From Actinomycetota bacterium (GTDB lineage Bacteria > Actinomycetota > Acidimicrobiia > IMCC26256 > PALSA-610): DNA of 64,000 nucleotides. Shown here piece by piece: positions 1 through 8,559 of this stretch (position 1 is the first letter of the stretch; the number at the start of each line of letters is the position of its first letter). Position numbers and translations under genes: made by a program. Where the stretch lies: NCBI GenBank assembly GCA_003134555.1, contig PLBO01000151.1, positions 288,137 to 352,136 on the forward strand. Direction: 5' to 3'. The notes under the pieces are model-generated. The model had not been told where the DNA came from, ran no database searches, and worked only from the letters and a program-made list of their open reading frames with translations.

Positions 1-1
1 C

Positions 2-160
2 AACCGCCCGATCGTCGGCATGGCCGCCTCGCCGACCGCCCGCGGCTACTGGTTCGTGGCTGCCGACGGTGGGATCTTCAGCTTCGGCGACGCCCGCTTC
101 TTCGGCTCGTTCGCGAACTCGTCGTCGTCCGTCACGGGCATGGCCGTTCGCGCCTCGTAG
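2..160 (+). CDS. C-terminal end of a secreted repeat protein (partial)
   Basis: Only the last 52 codons lie in the window; the gene begins upstream. The reading frame gives [22 protein letters not shown] followed by [12 protein letters not shown], then ends with VTGMAVRAS and a TAG stop. This is one and a half copies of the 'VGMAxTPxGxGYWxVxxDGGIFxFGDAxFxGS' repeat, which I know from large exported proteins of Acidimicrobiia and related actinobacteria, probably beta-propeller-like blades. The function is unknown; an extracellular or cell-wall location is inferred from the family. The start, signal peptide and any catalytic domain are outside the window. Confidence 0.75.
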   Translation, partial: NRPIVGMAASPTARGYWFVAADGGIFSFGDARFFGSFANSSSSVTGMAVRAS

Positions 161-277
161 CTTCCGAAGCCTCCGAGGCAGGTGGCGGCCGGGCCCGGGG
201 CCGGTTGACTGTGACCTTGGTCTCGGGGTCCGAGGCCGGCTCAAGGGGCTTGGGCTCGCCGACGAAGATGCCGATTC

Positions 278-2980
278 ATGCTCCTGATGACGAATCACCC
301 GACCGGCGACTCCTCGGCGCGGCCGACGGACGAATTCGTCCCCGAGACCGACGCCCGGCGGGCGCGCACCGGACTGCGGAGGGCGTGCCTGGTCGCGGCG
401 GCCGTGGCGGCGCCGATCGCGATCGCTGTCGTACCGGGCAGCGACGCCGTCCGGCGATTCGTCTACCTCGGCGCATTGGTGTTCGTCTGGTCGTTCATCG
501 TGGCGACGGTGCTGCGCCAGCCCTCGGCGCGTCGGTGGACGGGGATCGCCGTCGGAACCGGCTTCGTCGTGCTCGGTGAGGCGGCGCGCACCTGGTTCGT
601 CATCTCCGGTCAGGTCGCGTTCCTGCACTGTTCCGATGCTCTGCGAATCGCCGCGTATCTCGCGCTCGTCCTCGGCTTCGGCGCGATCCTGCGTCACACC
701 GACTCGGACGACGGACGAGCCTCGGTCCTCGACGGGGCGATCGCGGGTTGCGCGCTGTTTGCCGCGTGCTGGCCGACGTTGGCCTACCCCTCCGCGATGT
801 CTCGCGCAGCCGAGATATCGGGCGGTGTGCTGGTCGCGGCCCGACCGCTGCTCGCAATCGTTCTCTGCGCGGTCGGCGTGCGACTCCTCTTCCGGCACGA
901 GGTCGCGTCGAGGCTCCTGTTCTTCGGAGTCGTCCCGCTCGCAGCTGCAGATCTGTTCGAAGGCGCCGGGCTCACGCACTCCACCGGTACGGGACGGGGT
1001 GCACTGGAGCTCAGCGGGATCTTCGCGTTCTCGATCATCGCGATCGCGGCGCGCCGCACGACCGCCGGTGAGGCGCGGGTGGTCGACATCGATCCGGCGA
1101 ACCGCCTCCGCGTGCTGTGCATCCTGACCTCGGTGGCATTGTGCTCGGCGATCCCTGTGGTCGATGCGTGGTCGACCGGCCATCGTGACGTTTCGACGTT
1201 GGTCCCGGGCGCGGTCGCGCTCGTCATGTTCGTGTTCGTCGCGCTGAGACTGTGGCACCTCGCGGCAGGTGCACGGGCGGCCGGTGTGCGCCACGGCCTG
1301 CGCCGTCTCGGCGCGCTGGTGCAAGTGCTGAACGACGCGATCTTCGTCGTCGATCGCGCGGGCGTGATCTCCTACGCGAGTCCGCGCGCAAGCGCGATCC
1401 TGTGCAGCGCCGGCGACGAGCTGGTCGGCCGGCGATTCGACGAATCGCTCGGTCTGGACGAGTCGGACCGCGTTGCCGGCCAGCTCCGTGCGGCGGTCGG
1501 GGTGCCGCCCGGGACGCACGAGGAGCTCATCGGGATCTTCGTCGACGGGAAAGGCCGACCGCGCGACTTCGAGATGACCATCGTGAACATGATCGGCGAC
1601 AAGGACGTCGCGGGCCTCGTCGTCACTATGCGCGATGTCACCTTGAAACGCGAGCTCGCACGCGAGCTCGAGGAGCGGGTGTTCCGCGACGACCTCACCA
1701 AGCTGGCGAATCGATCGCTCTTCATGGACCGCCTCGACCAGGCGCGCCTGCGAAGCCGCCGGACCGGCGCGGGAATCGCGGTGATGTTCGTCGACCTCGA
1801 CGACTTCAAAGCAATCAACGACGGTCTCGGCCATGCCGCGGGCGACACGCTGTTGTGTGCGGTGTCGGGACGGCTCAGTGAGTGCGTCCGGCCCAGCGAC
1901 ACGATCGCGCGTCTCGGCGGAGACGAGTTTGCGGTGCTGCTCGACGGCATCGCCGACGTCGCCGAAGTGATGCAGGTCGCGCAGCGGTTGCTCGAGGTCC
2001 TTCAGCTCCCGGTCGAGATCGGCGAGCTGTCGGTTACCGTGCCCGCGAGCATCGGCATTGCGATCGCAGAACAGGGGTACGCGCACAACAACCTGATGCG
2101 CGACGCCGACATCGCGTTGTACCGGGCGAAGGAACAGGGCAAGAACCGCATCGCCGTCTTCGACACGTCAATGGGTTGGGAGGCGTACTCGCGGCTCCGG
2201 CTTCGCACCCAACTCGAATCCGCGGTCGAGAACAACGAGCTCCGCGTGCTCTTCCAACCGATCATCTCGCTCGGCTCCAGCGAGATCGTGGGCGTCGAGG
2301 CGCTCGTTCGTTGGGAGCACCCCAAGCTCGGCACGCTGTCGCCGTCGGAGTTCATCCCGATCGCGGAGGAGAGCGCGCTCATCACGGTCATCGGCCGGTG
2401 GGTATTGCAGGAGGCGTGCGCGCACGCCGCGGTGTGGAACAAGGGCGGTCGCAGTCTGTACGTGAGCGTGAACGTCTCCGCCCGCCAGCTCCGCGAGGCC
2501 GGGTTCGCGGCCGAGATCTCGGCGGCGCTCGAGTCGTCGGGCCTCGAGCCCGGGAAGCTCATGCTGGAGCTCACCGAATCGGTGTTGATCGACGAAGTCG
2601 CGGGTCAGAACCTCGTCGACAATGTTGCGCCGCTCGGTGTCGGTATCGCGATCGACGACTTCGGTACCGGATATTCGTCGCTGGCGTATCTGCAACGGTT
2701 CCCGGTGAACGTCGTCAAGATTGATCGCAGCTTCGTCTCGCGACTGAACGAGGACGGTATGCGCGCGGTTGTAAAGAGCATGGCCGCGATCTCGAGCGTC
2801 ATGGGCTATACGAGCATCGCCGAAGGCGTGGAGACGCTCGAGGAAGCGGCCGATCTCGTCGGCCTCGACTACGGCTTCGCGCAGGGATTTCTATACAGCC
2901 ATCCCGTGGGCGCGGCCGAGATCAAGGCGCTGCTCGACGTGGGCGGGCCGATCGTGCCCGAGGTCGTCGCGCTCAAGTAA
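278..2980 (+). CDS. Membrane-bound PAS-GGDEF-EAL cyclic-di-GMP signalling protein
   Basis: A 900-residue bifunctional c-di-GMP enzyme. The first ~335 residues are a run of hydrophobic helices (a membrane sensor of unnamed type). A PAS-like domain follows (~340-455; NDAIFVVDRAG), then GGDEF with RLGGDEFAVLL near residue 545, preceded by an RPSD I-site five residues upstream, and EAL with VEALVRWEHP near 672. The EAL domain keeps DDFGTGYSSL (~793) and AEGVET, so both the cyclase and the phosphodiesterase look intact. Which activity dominates cannot be read from sequence. The start is ATG at 278; ATG at 287 is an in-frame alternative and neither has a clear ribosome binding site. It stands alone, followed 28 bases later by the convergent modC. 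Confidence 0.93.
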   Translation: MLLMTNHPTGDSSARPTDEFVPETDARRARTGLRRACLVAAAVAAPIAIAVVPGSDAVRRFVYLGALVFVWSFIVATVLRQPSARRWTGIAVGTGFVVLGEAARTWFVISGQVAFLHCSDALRIAAYLALVLGFGAILRHTDSDDGRASVLDGAIAGCALFAACWPTLAYPSAMSRAAEISGGVLVAARPLLAIVLCAVGVRLLFRHEVASRLLFFGVVPLAAADLFEGAGLTHSTGTGRGALELSGIFAFSIIAIAARRTTAGEARVVDIDPANRLRVLCILTSVALCSAIPVVDAWSTGHRDVSTLVPGAVALVMFVFVALRLWHLAAGARAAGVRHGLRRLGALVQVLNDAIFVVDRAGVISYASPRASAILCSAGDELVGRRFDESLGLDESDRVAGQLRAAVGVPPGTHEELIGIFVDGKGRPRDFEMTIVNMIGDKDVAGLVVTMRDVTLKRELARELEERVFRDDLTKLANRSLFMDRLDQARLRSRRTGAGIAVMFVDLDDFKAINDGLGHAAGDTLLCAVSGRLSECVRPSDTIARLGGDEFAVLLDGIADVAEVMQVAQRLLEVLQLPVEIGELSVTVPASIGIAIAEQGYAHNNLMRDADIALYRAKEQGKNRIAVFDTSMGWEAYSRLRLRTQLESAVENNELRVLFQPIISLGSSEIVGVEALVRWEHPKLGTLSPSEFIPIAEESALITVIGRWVLQEACAHAAVWNKGGRSLYVSVNVSARQLREAGFAAEISAALESSGLEPGKLMLELTESVLIDEVAGQNLVDNVAPLGVGIAIDDFGTGYSSLAYLQRFPVNVVKIDRSFVSRLNEDGMRAVVKSMAAISSVMGYTSIAEGVETLEEAADLVGLDYGFAQGFLYSHPVGAAEIKALLDVGGPIVPEVVALK

Positions 2981-3007
2981 TGGCCCTCGGTCAATCGAAA
3001 GTTGTCC

Positions 3008-4063
3008 TCACACCGGGAACACCTCGACCTCGGTGGCCTTGACCGCGGCCCACACGTCGGTTCCCTCGGCGAGGTCGAGCTCCTGGACGGCCGCGGGCGT
3101 GACCTCGGCGACGATCGTGAGCGGCCCGACGACGCGCACCCTCACCCGCCCACGGGCGCCGAGGTGCTCGAGCGCGACGACCGTTCCGGGCCAGGTGTTG
3201 CGCGCGCTGCCGTGTGGTTGTTCCCGGTGGAGGACGACCGCGTTGGGAGGGACGATCATCATCACGTCGCCCGAGTGCGGTCCCGCCGCGGTCACCACCG
3301 CCTCACCGACGCGGATGTGGCCGCCGTCGGCGTGGCCGCGATAGAGGTTCACGCCTACCAGCTCGGCGACGTAGTCGGAGCGGGGGCGGCTCGTGATCTC
3401 GTCGGGAGTTCCGGTCTGCACGACCTCGCCGCGTTCGAGGATGAGGATGCGATCGGCGAGCGCGAGGGCGTCGACGGGGTCGTGTGTGACGAGGACGCGC
3501 GCGCCACGGAAGCGACCGAGGATCAGCCGGAGCTGACGCCGCGTCTCGGCACGGGTCTGAACGTCGAGCGCGGCGAGCGGTTCGTCGAGCAGAAGGAGTC
3601 GAGGCTCGGTCGCGAGCGCGCGGGCGATGGCGACCCGCTGCGCTTGACCGCCCGACAGCTCGCGCGGACGGGCCGACGCCTGCGCCGCGACCCCAACCTC
3701 GCTGAGGAGCGCGCGGCCGCGCGCCCGTGCGTCGGCGCGCCGAACGCCGTGTTCGCGGAGCCCGAAGGCGACGTTGTCGAGCGCGCTCAGATGTTCGAAC
3801 AACAGGTAGTCCTGGAAAACGACGCCGACGGAGCGCTCCTCGGGCGGAACGAAGCAACCGGCCGCGGGATCGTCGACGACGGTTTCGCCGATGCAGATAC
3901 GACCGTCGTCGAGTGGGAGCAAGCCGGCGAGTGCTCGCAACAGCGTGGTCTTGCCCGCACCATTCGGGCCGAGCACCGCGAGCAGCTCGCCGTCGCCGAC
4001 CCTGAGGTCGGCGGAGAGCGAGAACGAACCGACCGCGACGCGCACGGACGCGTCGAGGCTCAC
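3008..4063 (-). CDS. modC: Molybdate-type ABC transporter ATP-binding protein (ModC-like)
   Basis: A 351-residue ATPase that powers import of an oxyanion, most likely molybdate or tungstate. Visible parts: Walker A GPNGAGKTT at 32-40, ABC signature LSGGQAQRVAIARAL, Walker B LLLLDEPLAALD, a switch His in VTHD, and a C-terminal TOBE/MOP-like domain (GTVVALEHLGARGRVRVRV onward) that usually binds the oxyanion for feedback. Its start overlaps the modB stop by four bases, so the two are translationally coupled. No periplasmic binding protein (modA) is in this run. Sulfate-type (CysA) specificity is a less likely alternative, because the tail fits one MOP half. Confidence 0.85.
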   Translation of the reverse strand: MSLDASVRVAVGSFSLSADLRVGDGELLAVLGPNGAGKTTLLRALAGLLPLDDGRICIGETVVDDPAAGCFVPPEERSVGVVFQDYLLFEHLSALDNVAFGLREHGVRRADARARGRALLSEVGVAAQASARPRELSGGQAQRVAIARALATEPRLLLLDEPLAALDVQTRAETRRQLRLILGRFRGARVLVTHDPVDALALADRILILERGEVVQTGTPDEITSRPRSDYVAELVGVNLYRGHADGGHIRVGEAVVTAAGPHSGDVMMIVPPNAVVLHREQPHGSARNTWPGTVVALEHLGARGRVRVRVVGPLTIVAEVTPAAVQELDLAEGTDVWAAVKATEVEVFPV

Positions 4064-4869
4064 AGTGCGGACAGCCAGCGGTCGCGCAGGCTCACGAGCA
4101 CCGACAGGGAAATCACGAGCAGCACGAGACTCAAGACGATCGCGGGTTCGATGCTTCCTTCTTCGAGCCTGACGTAGACGAACAGCGGTAGCGTTTGCGT
4201 CTTACCCGGGGTGTTGCCGGCGAACGTGATGGTTGCGCCGAACTCACCCAGGGCGCGCGCCCAGCAGAGCACGGCGCCGGCGACGAGTGACGGCCGGATC
4301 ATCGGCAGCGTGACGCGGCGGAAGACGTTCAGGCGCGACGCGCCGAGGGTCCGGGCCGCGTCCTCGAAGCGCCGATCGGCCGAGCGGAACGCGGCCTCGA
4401 CCGTCAGCACGAGGAACGGCATCGCGACAAATGTCTCGGCGACGACCGCCCCGCCGACGTGGAAGGGCAGGTGCACGCCGGCGCGGTCGAGGTACTGGCC
4501 GACCAGCCCGCGTTTACCGAGCGCAAGCAGGAGCGCGATGCCGCCGACGACGGGTGGAAGCACCATCGGCAGCAGCGTCAGCGCCCGCACGATGCTTCGG
4601 CCCGGGTACGCGACGCGCGCCTGCACCCATGCGAGAGGCACGCCGAACACGACGGCGATTGCAGTCGCCGCGATCGACGTCTCGAGCGAGAGCCGCAGCG
4701 CGGTGAGTGCGTCGCGTCGCGACAGCACCGACCAGGCCGACGACCACGGTGCGCGCCACAGCAGGCCCGCGAGCGGGACGACGAAGATCAGCGCACCGAG
4801 AGCCGCGCCGCCGGCAACGACGACGGGAACACGCGGACGCGTCGCGTCGGCGCGGCGGCGGGTCTTCAC
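4060..4869 (-). CDS. modB: Molybdate-type ABC transporter permease (ModB-like)
   Basis: A 269-residue inner-membrane permease with about six hydrophobic segments and a BPD-type EAA loop (DAARTLGASRLNVFRRVTLP) that docks the ATPase. The region ALGEFGATITFAGN is characteristic of ModB/CysT-type oxyanion permeases. The start is GTG at 4869; the stop overlaps the modC start by four bases. It lies 39 bases downstream of a PadR-like regulator gene on the same strand. With modC it forms the membrane part of the importer; the substrate-binding protein is missing here and must be encoded elsewhere, or the pair has another partner. Confidence 0.87.
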   Translation of the reverse strand: MKTRRRADATRPRVPVVVAGGAALGALIFVVPLAGLLWRAPWSSAWSVLSRRDALTALRLSLETSIAATAIAVVFGVPLAWVQARVAYPGRSIVRALTLLPMVLPPVVGGIALLLALGKRGLVGQYLDRAGVHLPFHVGGAVVAETFVAMPFLVLTVEAAFRSADRRFEDAARTLGASRLNVFRRVTLPMIRPSLVAGAVLCWARALGEFGATITFAGNTPGKTQTLPLFVYVRLEEGSIEPAIVLSLVLLVISLSVLVSLRDRWLSAL

Positions 4870-4908
4870 CCGATGTGTGTGCGATCGCGGCTCATAGTCA
4901 GGCTGAGA

Positions 4909-5442
4909 CTAGTGAGCCTCGGCAGCGAGAAGCGAGCGCAGGAATCGGTCGACTGCTATGGCTTGTTCTCGACGCCAGCGCGCCAGCACGAGGTCGAAGC
5001 CTTCGCCGGTCGGGCGCGTCGATACCGCACGGATGAGCGGTGCGAGATGCTCGATCTGCCGCTCGAGGAGCCGTCGCGGAGTTCGCTCGCTCCGTGCAAG
5101 CAGCGCGAGCTTTACGAGGAGCTCGGTCCGTACGTCGCGCACGTGCTCGACCGGCGTCTCGAGCCACCGCCGGAGCGCGGCGCGACCACGACGCGTGGCG
5201 CGCACGATCGTGCGTTGCGGGCCGCGTGATGTCGATGCTTCGCCGCACTCCTCGATGTAGCCCCGCTCGGTGAGGGTCGTCAACGAGCGGTACACGACCG
5301 GTCGCGGGACGGTCCACACGCGCCCGATTGCTCCGTCGGCGCGGAGCGCGCGCACGATCGGCCATCCGTGCGTCGGTCCTTCGGCGACGAGGCCGAGCAC
5401 GACCCAGTCGGCGATCGAGAGCTCTGCGCGCCGCGTCGCCAC
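4909..5442 (-). CDS. PadR-family transcriptional regulator
   Basis: A 177-residue protein with an N-terminal winged helix: LSIADWVVLGLVAEGPTHGW, then VYRSLTTLTERGYIEE. The pattern 'lLglLaegp-hGy-i…vYr-L-L---Gli' is that of PadR regulators; a helical C-terminal region (residues ~100-175) would dimerise. The start is GTG at 5442. It lies 24 bases after the PPOX gene and 39 bases before modB, so it is probably in the same transcript and may control it. The ligand is unknown. Confidence 0.8.
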   Translation of the reverse strand: MATRRAELSIADWVVLGLVAEGPTHGWPIVRALRADGAIGRVWTVPRPVVYRSLTTLTERGYIEECGEASTSRGPQRTIVRATRRGRAALRRWLETPVEHVRDVRTELLVKLALLARSERTPRRLLERQIEHLAPLIRAVSTRPTGEGFDLVLARWRREQAIAVDRFLRSLLAAEAH

Positions 5443-5466
5443 GGTGAGGCAACGTACCGGATGTCG

Positions 5467-5880
5467 TCAGTCGCGCTTCGCGGCCATCTGCGCCGGCGTG
5501 ACGATCCTGTCGGCGGCGATGCGAAGAATGACGCGACCCTGTGGCCCGACCGGGTTGCGATACTCGGTTCCGAGGTACTTTCGGGAGAGTGCGTCGATGT
5601 GGTCGCGCGCCTCTTGAGCGTCGACCACCTCGACGACATGACCCCGCACCTCGGCCCAATCCCAGGGGTCCTCGGCACTGTGAATCAACACCGTGACCCG
5701 TGGATCGCGCCGGATGTTCTTCGCCCGCTGCCGCTGCGGTTCGGTGTTGACGAGCAGGTGCTCGCCGTCGGTGTCGATCCACGTGAGCTGTGCCTGCGGC
5801 CGGCCGTCGGGCATCAAGGTCACGACGGTGGCCAGGTTTGGTCCCTTCGCGAGGCGGACGACGTCGTCATCGAGCGGCAT
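5467..5880 (-). CDS. PPOX-class (F420/FMN-dependent) oxidoreductase-like protein
   Basis: A 137-residue split-barrel protein of the pyridoxamine-5'-phosphate-oxidase superfamily, Rv1155-like. Evidence is the start PLDDDVVRLAKGPNLATVVT, then GRPQAQLTWI, LLVNTEPQRQRAKNIRRDPRV, and the closing YLGTEYRN. Many actinobacterial members bind coenzyme F420; the substrate cannot be told here. An upstream extension is open in frame, but I chose ATG at 5880 because AGGAGG sits seven bases before it and the domain begins there. It is 28 bases downstream of the class III aminotransferase and upstream of the PadR gene, apparently one operon. Confidence 0.85.
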   Translation of the reverse strand: MPLDDDVVRLAKGPNLATVVTLMPDGRPQAQLTWIDTDGEHLLVNTEPQRQRAKNIRRDPRVTVLIHSAEDPWDWAEVRGHVVEVVDAQEARDHIDALSRKYLGTEYRNPVGPQGRVILRIAADRIVTPAQMAAKRD

Positions 5881-5908
5881 GGGCAACCTCCTGTAAGGGT
5901 GCGCGCGA

Positions 5909-7324
5909 TCAGCGACCGGCTCGGATGGCGGGGAGCGCCAGTGAGCGGCCGACGCCGAAGAGCAGCCCGAGCGAGCGCTCGAGGTCGCCGAGCACGTCGT
6001 CGAGGGCATCGACGAATTGCTCAGCTTGTTCCTCGGTCGTGATGAGCGGCGGCAGGATCTTGAGGACGTTCTGGTGGTCGCCCGCGACCTGGGTGAGGAT
6101 GCCGTGGTCGCGGAAGAGCGGCACGATGACCATCTGCGTGAACAGACCGGTGCGCATCGACTCCAGGAGCGTCCACTGCGCGCGCAGTCGCATCGACCGC
6201 GGGCGGCTGAACTCGATGCCGATCATCAAACCGCGGCCCCGTACCTCGTGCACCAGCTCGTGCCGCTTCTTGAGACCCTCGAGTCCCGAGAGCAGTGCAG
6301 CTCCGATCGTCGACGCGCGTTCGACGATCGACTCCGCGTCGAGCGTGTGAAGGGTTGCCAAACCGGCGGTCATGGCCAGCACGTTCTGGCCGAAGGTCGA
6401 GCTGTGTACGACCGCGCGGTCCATCTTGTCGAAGACGCGCTCGACCACCTCGCTCTTCGCGATGACCGCGCCGACCGGCACGTATCCACCCGACAACGCC
6501 TTGGCGACGGTGACGAGATCGGGCTCGACATCAGATTGTTCGAACGCGAAGAAGGTGCCCGTGCGTCCGAGCCCGGTCTGCACCTCGTCGATCGCGAGTA
6601 ACGCACCGTGACGGTGGCAAAGGTCCGCGGCCGCGCGCAGGTACCCCTCGGGTGCGACGAACACGCCCTTGCCCTGAATGGGTTCGACGACGAAGGCGGC
6701 GACGTCACCCGCTTCGAGCTCGCGCTGCAACGCGTCGAGGTTGCCGAACGGCACGCTCTGGCACCCGGGGAGGAAGGTCCCGAAGCGGTCGCGGAATTCG
6801 CGGGCGCCGTTCAGTGACAACGCGCCCATGGTGAGCCCATGGAATGCATGGTCGGCGAAAAGGATGCGCGACCGGCGGGTCGCGCAGCGTGCGTACTTGA
6901 TGACCGTCTCGACCGACTCCGCGCCGCTGCTGGTGAAGAAACAGCGATACGCGTCGTTGGGCATACGGCCGACGAGCGCTTCCGCGAGTAGGCCGGAGAG
7001 TGGCGCGCATTCCATCTGGACGAGATTCGGCAACGCGCAATCGATGGCGTCGCGGAGGGCCTGCTCGATGCCGGGATGGCAGCGACCGAGCGCGAACACG
7101 CCGAAGCCGGAGAGGAAATCGAGGTAGCGCCGACCGTCACGATCGAACAGGTAGGCGCCTTCCGCGCGCACATAGTCGGCGTCGAATCCGATCGTCCGCA
7201 GAACGCGCGGCATCTGCGGGTTGAGGTAGCGCTCGTGCAGCGCGAACGCTTCTTTTCCGCGCTGGGCGAGCAGCGCCCTTACGTCGAAGGGCTCGAACTC
7301 GTCGGGGGCCGGGTTCGCGTTCAT
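5909..7324 (-). CDS. Class III PLP-dependent aminotransferase, possibly HpnO-like
   Basis: A 471-residue fold-type I aminotransferase. The PLP lysine is K275 in LVTVAKALSGGYVPVGA; FFTSSGAESVETVIKYAR and LAIDEVQTGLGRTG are class III signatures. The start is ATG at 7324, whose ATGA overlaps the stop of the upstream epimerase gene, so the two are translationally coupled; the open frame continues upstream only inside that gene. The upstream neighbour resembles HpnA of hopanoid gene clusters, where a class III aminotransferase (HpnO) makes aminobacteriohopanetriol. HpnO is therefore a reasonable inference, but other diamine or amino-acid aminotransferases have the same motifs. Confidence 0.87.
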   Translation of the reverse strand: MNANPAPDEFEPFDVRALLAQRGKEAFALHERYLNPQMPRVLRTIGFDADYVRAEGAYLFDRDGRRYLDFLSGFGVFALGRCHPGIEQALRDAIDCALPNLVQMECAPLSGLLAEALVGRMPNDAYRCFFTSSGAESVETVIKYARCATRRSRILFADHAFHGLTMGALSLNGAREFRDRFGTFLPGCQSVPFGNLDALQRELEAGDVAAFVVEPIQGKGVFVAPEGYLRAAADLCHRHGALLAIDEVQTGLGRTGTFFAFEQSDVEPDLVTVAKALSGGYVPVGAVIAKSEVVERVFDKMDRAVVHSSTFGQNVLAMTAGLATLHTLDAESIVERASTIGAALLSGLEGLKKRHELVHEVRGRGLMIGIEFSRPRSMRLRAQWTLLESMRTGLFTQMVIVPLFRDHGILTQVAGDHQNVLKILPPLITTEEQAEQFVDALDDVLGDLERSLGLLFGVGRSLALPAIRAGR

Positions 7325-8463
7325 CGTGGGCCGGTGCCTTGTTGGGTTTGCGATTCCGCTTGCACGCGCGCCGCGCCCGCCTCGTCGACGCGCAGGTCGA
7401 TCTCGGGGCCGAGCTTGCCCGATCGGCGAATCCGCTCGACCTGAGCATCCTTGACGAAGCCGTTTTCGACGAACCAGCGCGCCGCGCGCGTCAGGGCAGT
7501 GCGCGCCGGCATGCTCGAGTACCCGAGCTCGGAGCGCGCGCGACTGGTGTCGTACTCCATCCGCGTCGTGGCCATGCGGACCGGTTCGGAGGGCAGTGTC
7601 GGCTCGCGGCTCATCACCGTCGATTGGAACCATTCCGCGCCGCGAACGATCGGCAAAACCAGGCGCGGAGAGACTCGGAGCCGTGGCGCGGGCAGACCGC
7701 AGATGTCGGCGAGGGTTGCGAGCATCTCTCGCAGCGACATGTTTTCACCGCCCAACACATAGCTGCGTCCCGGTGCGCCGCGCCGCGCGGCGAGCACGTG
7801 GCCGCGGGCGACGTCGTCGACGTGGGCGACGTTCAGCGCGGTGTCGACGTAGGCAGGAATGCGTCCGTTCAAGAACTCGACGATGGTGCGGCCGGTCGGT
7901 GTCGGCGCGGTGTCGCGTTCTCCGACGGGAAACGTCGGGTGCACGAGCACGACCGGCAAACCGGTTGCGCCCGCTCGCAACACCTCGTGCTCGGCAAGGT
8001 ATTTCGAGCGTTTGTAGTGCCCGAAGAGATGTTCGAAATGGACGAGCGACTGCTCGGAGGCCGGGCGGCCGTCCTCGGCGACGCCGAGCGTCGCCACGGT
8101 GCTCGTGTAGACGAGGCGATTGCATCCCGCGCGCTCGACGGCGCGAATGACGTTCAGGGTGCCGCCGACGTTGACGTCGTAGAAGAGATCGGGGTCGGCG
8201 GCCCAGAACCGGTATATGGCGGCCAGATGGAACACCGTCGACACGTCCTCGACTGCACGGTCGAGCGTCGCCGGATCGCGAATGTCGCCCGCGATGCGTT
8301 CGACCGGCAGGCCCGCGAGATTGTTGTCATCTCGTCCCGGTTCGCACAGCGCGCGGACCTGGTAGCCGTCGTCGACCAGCGCGCGCACGACCGCGGAGCC
8401 GATGAATCCGGACGCGCCGGTAACGAGAACCGATTCGGGACCACCACTACTGACCTCGCCCAC
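7321..8463 (-). CDS. hpnA: NAD-dependent epimerase/reductase, HpnA-like (hopanoid-associated)
   Basis: A 380-residue extended short-chain dehydrogenase. It has an NAD-binding GASGFIGS near the N-terminus, the active-site pair HYKRSKYLAEHE (Tyr-x3-Lys), HPTFPVGERDTAPTPTGR and YVDTALNVAHVDDVARGH. These blocks, in this order, match the 'hopanoid-associated sugar epimerase' HpnA better than general UDP-sugar epimerases. The start is GTG at 8463. It is the first gene of a tightly spaced minus-strand run. No squalene-hopene cyclase or other hpn gene is in the window, so a role in hopanoid side-chain synthesis is an inference from family resemblance. Confidence 0.82.
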   Translation of the reverse strand: MGEVSSGGPESVLVTGASGFIGSAVVRALVDDGYQVRALCEPGRDDNNLAGLPVERIAGDIRDPATLDRAVEDVSTVFHLAAIYRFWAADPDLFYDVNVGGTLNVIRAVERAGCNRLVYTSTVATLGVAEDGRPASEQSLVHFEHLFGHYKRSKYLAEHEVLRAGATGLPVVLVHPTFPVGERDTAPTPTGRTIVEFLNGRIPAYVDTALNVAHVDDVARGHVLAARRGAPGRSYVLGGENMSLREMLATLADICGLPAPRLRVSPRLVLPIVRGAEWFQSTVMSREPTLPSEPVRMATTRMEYDTSRARSELGYSSMPARTALTRAARWFVENGFVKDAQVERIRRSGKLGPEIDLRVDEAGAARVQAESQTQQGTGPR

Positions 8464-8559
8464 GGCTCGCTATCACCTACCCGCACAGATCGACTGGATT
8501 GCCAGCCTCGCGCATTCGGGCGGAGGCGCTCCAACCCGAATGCGCGGCTGTGGTCGTAT

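Noticed and set aside
185-204. GC-only inverted repeat (CCGGGCCCGG) after the first partial gene, considered as a terminator
   Set aside because: No T tract follows and such palindromes are common by chance at this base composition.
3002-4177. Long plus-strand open frame opposite modC
   Set aside because: It is the antisense of a clear ABC ATPase; its translation is rich in Arg, Asp and Glu without any domain.
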